64,000 nucleotides of DNA, from assembly GCA_018894105.1 (NCBI GenBank), contig CM032133.1:19544501-19608500 (forward strand). Direction: 5' to 3'. The notes under the pieces were generated by a model. The model searched no databases and had not been told where the DNA came from. It saw only the letters and a program-made list of their open reading frames with translations. Source of the stretch: Jacaranda mimosifolia. Lineage: Eukaryota > Streptophyta > Magnoliopsida > Lamiales > Bignoniaceae. Position 1 is the stretch's first letter. The number at the start of each line of letters is the position of its first letter. Positions 56,600-64,000 of this stretch are shown here, piece after piece. Both the position numbers and the translations under genes were made by a program.

Positions 56600-56880
56600 T
56601 TAAGTAAGTACAAACTTGTTGGACTCAAAGACTATTTTAAATCCATTTCTACTTAACATTGGCCCTGACACTAAATTCCTTCTAATCTTCGGCACGTGAA
56701 GCACATTGTTGAGAGTCAACTCTTTTCCAAAGGTCATTTTCAATATTACTTTGCCAACTCCGTGCACCTTAGAGCTCGAGGAATTTCCCATGTACAAATT
56801 TTCATCCTCAACCTCCTTATAGGTTGTAAGCATATTTCTTTCGGCACACACATGTCGAGTGGACCCCGTGTCCACCCACT
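56600..56880 (-). pseudogene. Copia B aspartic protease
   Basis: The frame reads [17 protein letters not shown] with an intact DTG active site, [18 protein letters not shown] and [19 protein letters not shown], ending at NKFVLT and a stop. Just upstream is a TAG (NPNQ-stop-WVD). Confidence 0.88.
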
Positions 56881-57099
56881 ATTGATTGGGATTTTCAGCT
56901 AAGTTTACCTCTGAAACAATGACAGACAAATCCAGGTCTCCTACCTCATTCGGTAGTTTGTCCACCTTAGTGATATCAATATTCATCTCCTCATGCCAAT
57001 TGAATTTTTTGGACTTCTCGACTTGCCCCACCGTAATAGGTGCAGGAAAAATTGAAGTGATCCGAACTCCATTACCAACGCCTCATTATTTGATGCCAT
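56881..57099 (-). pseudogene. Copia B gag stub
   Basis: Start at 57099 (MASNNEALV), then, after a frameshift, TSIFPAPITVGQVEKSKKF and a short acidic part leading straight to the protease. A copia Gag of about 300 residues is expected; only about 70 residues of N-terminus and junction remain, without zinc knuckle. The body of gag is deleted. Confidence 0.7.
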
Positions 57100-57363
57100 T
57101 ATGAAATTTCTAGAATTAACAAAAAGAAATTAACCTAGAACCCGTTACAAATACCAAATCTATTTTTCAAATCAAATAGCAAAATGGAGTACTATGATAG
57201 AAACAAAAACCCTTTAAATTCATACAAAACAATGGAAGAAATGTTGTCTTTCTCCTATTACCAATCTGTTTAGAAGAAATTGGAGTTCTCTCAAAGGATA
57301 CAACAAAGGCTATCTTTGTATATGATAGTAGAATTTTGTTTAGATGTAGTTCCGATACTAAGC

Positions 57364-57855
57364 TTAATATAGTAGGCTCAAAAAGTTCAATGAATTTATT
57401 ATAAATCTTACACTTTAAACGATGTAGCAGTAAATATTATTCAATAGAATAGGACAAGATTTTTTATTACAAGACAAAATGTTTTCTTGCACTTTTACTT
57501 ACTCGATACACACATAAAGTATACTATCACGTAATAATTAAACCAGATAAAATAGTGAACACACGTACACAGTTATACAAGCTAGTGGGCTACACAACTA
57601 ATTTCAAATTGGATGTTTGCAACTTAACATACTACTTATTAGTTTGCCATCAAGGTGGTGCAGATTATAATGGTTCTAGATACTTGGATATAATTTTTAT
57701 TAAAATACAATATAAACCTAATTGAAGAGATATAGTAGCATAGCATATAAATCTTCATTAAAGCAATATGCTTTCCGCAGAATATGGACAACACAAGTAT
57801 TGACACAAAAAATTATTTGACACAAGCAAATGGAACAAAAATATTACCTTAAGAT
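57364..57855 (-). other. ~490-bp block between Copia B 5' LTR and PBS-like site
   Basis: A PBS-like TTAGTATCGGAAC lies opposite about 57351-57363, but the LTR ends at 57856. The intervening block starts and ends with CTTA. No ORF. It may be an insertion. Confidence 0.45.
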
Positions 57856-58661
57856 TGTTAGAAAAATTTAACAATGATACCGTGTACGCTTGTGCTTTGT
57901 GTAAACATATAATTGAAATATAACACATATAAAATTATGTAAACATATAAAACTATTTATTGAGTAAAGAAAATAAACAAAAAACCTACTTGAATGCAAG
58001 ACAAAAATTGTATTAGCCGAGGCCTATTGCTCCAACAGTCTCCTTAATGTAATATTGCCCCTCACATGGTGCTAGAAGGCTCCTGGCAATTAACCTCCCA
58101 AGATACAACAGCTCTTCTCTGGTCTAAGGTAGGAGTCCAATAGAACAGAACTAGCGAACTTTACTAAATCGAAACTCTCCTATGAAATGAATAGTGATGT
58201 GAAAGTGCTTAATATAGTGTTCAAACAAATGCTAGTATGTATTCTTCTTATTCTTTTTTCGGTGGTTTGGGTTGATTCTAGGCACTCATATTTATAGTTG
58301 TGCAATGCAATTTTGTTGACGAGACATGATTATTCACTAGAATCATAATTATTTCTTTTAAGGACACAATTATAGGATAAAATCTTGTAAATTACTCTTT
58401 TAATGAAGAGTTACAGCTCTACTGAAGAGTTAGGAGCTTAAGTCATAGCTCTAGCTTTTGAGCTAACTTTTCTATAGAGGTGTGTCCATTGGAATATATT
58501 AAAAATAAACTTTAACTATTTTATTTATACACTCGCATCCTTTTTTCCAATGTGGATAGACTCGTTCTACCCATTAAAATGTCCTTAAATTATTTCTCAA
58601 TTTAAACTCAAATTTTTTATTCAATTATTTGATTTTGGCCTATAATATGCCGAATTTTACA
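57856..58661 (-). repeat. Copia B 5' LTR (806 bp)
   Basis: Begins TGTTAGAAAAATTTAACA, ends GAATTTTACA. TATAAATA on minus at 58289-58296. Similar to 52456-53305 except for the short CTT tract and scattered changes. Confidence 0.93.
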
Positions 58662-58666
58662 ATTTT

Positions 58667-59300
58667 TCTAAGAGCGACAATCATAATTCATGCAGGAAGC
58701 TTACAAAATACAAAAGGACAATTCTTTGCATATAATGAAGCAATCGAGTGGTTAATTAGTTACCAGAGTAAGATTAGCCCATCCAACCTATAACACATTT
58801 TACAATCACAATTGTTGTAGTTCAAGATTTTGCTCTTCCAAACAAGTCGCAACAAAGTTATGCTCTTCAACACTTAGCCGAGTGGAGGTCAAATGTGATA
58901 CTCTGGATTCTAGATAGATAAAACCACTCTTCAAGTTCCATGATTGATAAATCCAGCCACATTTTGTGCTTTGTTGAGTGGATTTGTTTGAAAGTTTGAT
59001 GGCAGATTTCAGTTCTCTTTAAATCTAGCATTCCTTGGAGGATTCAAATATTGTGTGCTTGCATAAATAAAATACAATCATCAAGTAATATTTTCCAAAT
59101 ATATAATTAGATTAGCTTCAACCAATTTCATGTTCCTCCTATTTTTTCTTCTGATATAAGCTCTACCAAACTCTAAGCACTTAAATATGAGAATAGCAAA
59201 CATTTCTTAAATGGTTGAAAAGCTCAACCTAAGGTACATACTCTGTTTGTCAATGTGTTGATTATTAATGTTTAACATTGAATAGATGAGATCTACGTTA
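58667..59300 (-). pseudogene. Decayed duplicate of the GDT1-like gene 5' region
   Basis: Copies of ATAATTCATGC(A/G)GGAAGC, TTACCAGA..TAGCCCATCCAA, ACACATTTTACAATCACAATTG and GAGTGGAGGTCAAATG appear in the same order as at 41830-42680. Exon 4 is reduced to a fragment (about 58764-58790) and exons 3, 2 and 1 are missing. Similarity continues to about 59250 (matching 43165-43265). It cannot encode a transporter. Confidence 0.75.
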
Positions 59301-59334
59301 GGAAGCTATCAAACTCACCTTTCTTTTGTATCCC

Positions 59335-61140
59335 ATGTTGGAATAGTGCCCTGTAAACCATTACATTGGCATGTGAAACTACTCCACTTGTGATATAATC
59401 TTAATTGAATGATACTCTATAAAATGACTATCTTCATCTTATGCGTTTATGATTTCTTCACATGTATTTGGTTGAATCTCTTAAATCATACAAAACTATA
59501 GGACTTGGTCATGCATATGATGGTGATCATGAAACAAGTCTCCGTGGTCATAATTTTAAAATATTTCAAGTCATAGAATCTTACACGACAGGGCATCTAA
59601 GATTTGGATAAATTTGCACTAATGATGCACACTCCAAAGAGTTGAGAATGCCCCGTTTCATAGGCAATCTATGTTAGATATGGATGCATATTATTGGATG
59701 CTTGTTAGAGAATAAGTTAACTGAAAACTCATTTAGAGAATCCACAAGATAACTGTAGTGGCATGTTGGTAGTGACAAGTTCTCTAGCTTACGATAGTGT
59801 ATATAATTAATCCTTTGACTTGAGGTCCCACAATAATCTTATATTTAGGTCCTTGTGCTTTGATTTTGCTCCGACCACATAGTGGGTCGTTCGAGGCTTA
59901 GTTTGGGCACAACCGTACAAGCTACCTAGGTATGGAGGTTGGTGAGTTCCAAAATGGGATCCGTTTTGCTCGTCTGTGAAGAACGATTTGATCTTCTATG
60001 CACTCTAAGATGATTGATTACAAAAAATCCTTGCACAAGGTGATATGAGTGTTTGGAAAAGGAGCTTTCCAAAGTTGAGGTCATAATAAGGAATCAAACA
60101 TTAAGAATAGATACATAGTTATCGAGATTATTAGGGAGCCAACAAATATCTTGTCCTATGCTTCTTTTCGGAGATAGAAAACAGAATGACCGTATTTGCA
60201 CAGCAATCGTAAGAGATAATGGTTCACGCTCAATTAATTCATCTAATTTGTTGGGCTCCATAGGCTTGTGTTAGACATTGATTATAGATATTGTGTACTC
60301 TTCAATTAATAGAGATTAATTGATAAAGTAATTAGTTTAAAAGAGTTTGAACTAATTGGAATATTCAATATCCAATATATCACAAAGAGTTGTGGAGCTC
60401 ATGTCTAATTAATTAGTGAACCTAAAGGGTCACACACAAAAGCCTAGAACACTCTCACTTAATTGAAGAAATTATCTAATGAGTTAGATAATTAAAGTGA
60501 TCAAGTTTATTGGAGACAGAGACCAAGTTGATTACTTATTAATTGGTCACAACGACTTGATTAAAATTTAAGTGTTAAATTAATCAAAATATTTTATAGA
60601 GTTAAATTAAGCCAATTAAATTAAAAAATTAATTTAATTGGTGCCAGTGACAATTTAATTAGTTAAAGCCAACTTAAAGAGTTAAGTTGTTTTATTAACT
60701 TAAGAAGTTAAGTTAATCTAATTAAATTAAAGAGTTAATTTAATTTAATTAGCAAGGGAATCTAATTTTGGAGGAAAAAAATTAAAAATACACCTTGACT
60801 AGCCAATTGGCATCTTAGGTGGCCAAGTGAGGAGTGTGTGACAGAAGCTTCCATAGGCTTCTACCTCACTATAAATGCACCTCATTTCCCCCACCTGGCC
60901 AGCCACTTATGCTATTTATTCTAGCTTCATTTTTCCCTCCAATCAAGTGGTGATCTCATGTGTTGAAAGAAACCCACTAGATTCATTCCAACAACTTTCT
61001 CTCTCCAATGACTCCGCCACACTTTCTTCATCATTCTCCTTCATTCTTCTCACATCTCTAGCTAATTGACAGAGGATTGAGAGTGAATTTAGGTGTGTAG
61101 ACTTTTTTAGAGGCTTAGCACTTTCTCCAACCTTTTTAAT
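59335..61140 (+). mobile_element. LTR-like block, probably solo or truncated LTR
   Basis: Starts TGTTGGAATAGTGCCCTG, typical for an LTR start, and carries a TATA context CACTATAAATGCACC near 60866-60880 with a downstream leader. No coding domains and no second copy in the window; the right edge is not fixed. AT-rich hairpins are at 60612-60755. Confidence 0.4.
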
Positions 61141-62350
61141 TCACTATTGAGGCATGAAATAGATTCTTGGGTTGATGATGTGTTAGTTCATTTTTGCCTA
61201 ATTTTTGAAATTATTATGGATCCCAGCACCTCCTCTACTATCATTCCAAACATTTATGCTCTCCTTGCACAATCTGCCATTACAGAAAAGCATAATATCA
61301 TGTACAGATCGAAGTTGAGTAAAGATGATAAGAACTATATCAAGCACCTCTCCGTCATCGGTCAATGCGGCAGAATGCCATCCTTGCAGCAATATCAATC
61401 TTCACAACATCTTGTCTGAAGGTTAAATAAAACCACAAGGGCAAAAATGTTTTTGGTATATAGAATTTACTTTATTCCATCACTTGCCCTGCCATAAGAT
61501 GACAAATAAACAAAGACAACTCTTTGTGAATTTATACGAAACACCTGTCAGATTAAAACATCTTAAAGGATTTTGACGCATTTAACTATCTCATCAACTT
61601 GTTGAAACATTGACGTAGTAATAAGCAGATAAGATATTTTCTATTTGTTCTTGAAGGCACCTACTTTTGCCAAATAGCACAGTTTATACATATATCCTTT
61701 ACACTGCATCCGCAATACTATCTTAGATGCTACGCGGCTAAATGTCCCGAGCACAATAACAGTTAATGGTTATCATTCCTAGATACTTAATGTTAGTTCA
61801 AGCTTTGCAAAATGAAAATTTTATATGGTTGGTGTTTCCTGAGACAAGACATACATGCAAACAGAACATTTAACAGAGATAAGAACATCAGAGATAATAG
61901 TGCACCTGTTAATAAAAGGATTAACACCACAAGGAGATAGATGAAGTTTTTCGGAACAAAGCCTATATTTTTCAACGGAAATATTAATATCCTCAGGAGA
62001 TACCATGACATCAATAAGGACATTAAGGCTTTCAGAGATTGTGTTGGGTCAGATCAGAGAGGCCCCGGACAGTAATAGCTAGGTTGTGATCTAATCTAGA
62101 TATCACCACTTCGAAGCTGGTTCATTGCCGCCCTATGCCATTGAAGTTCCATCATCCGGAAGAGACATGTTGTCAACAGCAATTAGTCTTACGCTATCAA
62201 CCCCTTGATCCCTAACTGGGGTGGAAATTTGTTTCGCTGTAAATGATACAAGCAATGGGTATGACAAATCTAAGCAATTGGAATCAGCTACAAAAGATTG
62301 AGCCAATATGAATTGAAGAATGCTTCAGTGGAAGGAAAGTGGCACAAAGT
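61141..62350. other. Unassigned region with weak coding-like stretch on minus
   Basis: A minus-strand frame at 61821-62050 (LNVLIDVMVSPEDINISVEK; CGVNPFINRC) reads like protein but has no recognisable family and is short. No other gene seen. Confidence 0.3.
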
Positions 62351-62364
62351 AAAAAGAATTTTGT

Positions 62365-62467
62365 TAGACTTCAGTCCACAGGAACGTACATGCCTCCAGT
62401 AGCACGGTTGACCCAATATCCATACAAGTCTTTCCCATGCGTGGACAACTGAGTTTGTGCCTCCTGT
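62365..62467 (-). pseudogene. Possible terminal exon of an unidentified gene
   Basis: On minus, after an acceptor-like ...ACAAGTAG, the frame gives LQEAQTQLSTHGKD, LYGYWVNRATGGMYVPVD and a stop at about 62370. Composition is protein-like (Trp, Tyr, Gly turns). No preceding exon could be found, so it may be a fragment carried in the duplicated segment. Family not recognised. Confidence 0.35.
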
Positions 62468-62929
62468 AGCTACTTGTACTGTAAAGGTTGACAAGTCACT
62501 TGCTACCAGAGCATTCAAATTATAATATCAAAAGGGACGGGGATGGGAGAACTTATCAAATGCTACTTTCTGGCTGATAATTATAAGGAGTCTAAACCCT
62601 TTATGTTTTGCAACTCCGAGAAGGAACAAGAACTTCATTATTAATCAATGAGTGTCTAATGTAGTTTCAGTTATGCCAGAGATTGAATACACTTCTTCTA
62701 ACTTCCAAAATCCATGAATGTTTACTCTCCTCAAGCTTATTTAACTAGCCCCATCCAATGGGAATGAAGTTTGAAGATGCCCAATATCCTTTTCATCATA
62801 ACATCAATTTTTTAAGTTGAATGATAACCTGACAAACTGAAAGTTTTAGCATGCATCTTTGTGGAATGACTACATCGCTTCCAACAGGTTGCCATCTTTA
62901 TGCTTAGGTTCTTCACCACACTGCCTACA

Positions 62930-63720
62930 CTTATTCCCACCTACAACTCAATCAATCTCATCCTTTAGAAGCATAAGAAACATTCTACCAGCAGGCTGAC
63001 ATTTGAATCACATTCTATAAGACTTAGAGGGTGTTTGGCTAAATATATTTAAAAGGTCTTATAAGTTCCTATATCTTATAAGAAGTTTTTGGAGCTTATA
63101 AGATGTTGGATTTTTTTAAAACAATAAGTTGTTAAAGTGTTTGGATAAAGTAAAATTTTGAAGCTTATAATATATTAGTAATGGTAATTTTGTAAATAAT
63201 ATGATTAAAATTAAGGAAGTTTATTACAATTTTAAAAATAAGTTAAAACTCCTTACTTCTTTAAAAAAAACTTATAAACTTCTAACATCTTATTTTAGGA
63301 GCTTATAAGCTCTTTTTTAAAAAAAATTTATTAAACACTTTTAGACATTTTATAAGTTCTTAAGCATCTTGTAAGATGTCTTGAGGCGCTTATAAACTCA
63401 CCCAAACCTAAGATCAAGTTTAAAATTTCTAGAAATCATCTAAAGAACTTTCAAGAATGCAAAAGTCATCCACTCTATAGTGTACTTTCTTTTTTTTATT
63501 CTTTTGCCTCTCCAAACTAACATACCCTGACCATAGACTCGGCTTTGATCATCAACAACCAAGCAATGCAGCCATCAAGCAGCCTGAGTTAAAAATCCAT
63601 TAAGTCAACAACATACATGCTAATACTTCATTATCCGCTCAGAATTCAAATGCCACATTAATAAGTATAACTGAACAATTTTGACTTTTGCAGTACTTAA
63701 CAGGGAATATTCTAAGTTTT
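62930..63720. repeat. Duplicate of the 45.9-46.3 kb segment, split by a MITE
   Basis: CTCAATCAATCTCATCC...ATAAGACT before and CCTAAGATCAAGTTTAAAAT...ATCAACAACCAAGCA after 63029-63402 match 45930-46170 in the same order. The region between is absent from the first copy. Confidence 0.72.
63029..63402. mobile_element. MITE inside the duplicated segment
   Basis: Ends GGGTGTTTGGCTAAAT and ACTCACCCAAAC, with repeated TTATAAG/CTTATAA motifs forming long inverted arms. Its exact absence at 45990 in the paralogous copy marks an insertion after the duplication. Confidence 0.65.
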
Positions 63721-64000
63721 GGGCCTGTTTGGGTTCATTTTCAAACCCCATTTTTACCAATTCTATTATTTCAAAAATAAAATACATCATTTTTTACACA
63801 TTTTCACCCAACATTATTTTCATCTTCATTTTCAAAACACATTCTCCAATAACATATATATCTTCTCCCAATAATCTATATATATTATCTTTCTATTCCA
63901 TAATTTCTATCTCTCTCCACCTACAATCTATTAAAACCAACATAATTATTACATTTTCAAATATTTCATCTAAACATATTTTCATTTTCACATCACATTA
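63721..64000. other. Start of another AT-rich repeat element at the window edge
   Basis: GGGCCTGTTTGGGTTCATTTTC resembles the left end of a hAT-like MITE; the right end lies beyond the window. No gene. Confidence 0.35.

Larger units (their letters stand above)
52456..58661 (-). mobile_element. Copia B: complete-ended Ty1/copia retrotransposon
   Basis: LTRs 52456-53305 and 57856-58661, TG...CA, target duplication ATTTT at 52451-52455 and 58662-58666 (perfect). Domain order on minus: gag stub, protease, integrase, RT, RNase H. Integrase before RT identifies copia. The PPT GTGGGGGAT is just right of 53305. Gag is mostly deleted and pol has frameshifts, so it is not autonomous. It lies at the left edge of the duplicated GDT1 remnant. 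Confidence 0.93.

Noticed and set aside
58667..59300. Second functional GDT1-like gene
   Set aside because: Exons 1-3 are missing and exon 4 is truncated.

Overview
The window is plant nuclear DNA, almost certainly from a flowering plant. Evidence: a multi-exon gene with canonical GT-AG introns, Ty1/copia and Ty3/gypsy LTR retrotransposons of plant-specific lineages, many MITEs, a tRNA-derived SINE array and TATA boxes. I cannot name the species. About 70% of the window is transposon; only two host genes are supported.

Left part (1-18058): an old Sirevirus-like copia element (Copia A) with its left end outside the window. It is cut inside its integrase by a 10,977-bp gypsy element (Gypsy 1, 1504-12480, minus strand, perfect 5-bp target duplication GAGAC). 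It is cut again by a tandem array of tRNA-related SINEs (12931-13630), has lost its reverse transcriptase core, and keeps an env-like ORF downstream of pol and a 3' LTR. From 18059 to 21363 the DNA is AT-rich with two terminal-inverted-repeat elements and one end of an older MITE.

Middle (21364-39295): Gypsy 2 (21364-32211, plus) and Gypsy 3 (32277-39295, minus, perfect TSD CTATT), both inserted into one MITE whose three pieces can still be recognised. The three gypsy elements belong to one Tat-lineage-like family (second RNase H, same PBS, same PPT, repeats between pol and the 3' end). All three carry, downstream of pol and on the opposite strand, a broken but recognisable antisense gene. 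It has its own TATA box about 160-190 bp before the start, two introns at matching positions, a domain like the plant 'putative gypsy type transposon' family, and a coiled-coil tail. This is the most interesting system in the window. Gypsy 3 has lost protease, RT and RNase H but kept the antisense gene.

Right part (39296-64000): a GDT1-like cation transporter gene (39925-42605, minus, about 217 aa, 11-12 exons), a cluster of hAT-like MITEs, a possible upstream promoter at 46.9 kb, and a small basic-protein gene (47796-48056, minus). A degenerate tandem repeat of about 455 bp follows. A second copia element (Copia B, 52456-58661, minus, TSD ATTTT) sits in a decayed second copy of the GDT1 locus, whose remnants are recognisable at 58.67-59.3 kb and 62.9-63.7 kb. 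A long LTR-like block (59.3-61.1 kb) and an unidentified exon-like fragment (62.35-62.46 kb) lie inside that duplicate.

All retroelement coding regions have stops or frameshifts, so none looks autonomous. Coordinates of broken coding regions are approximate to tens of bases; LTR ends and TSDs were read base by base.
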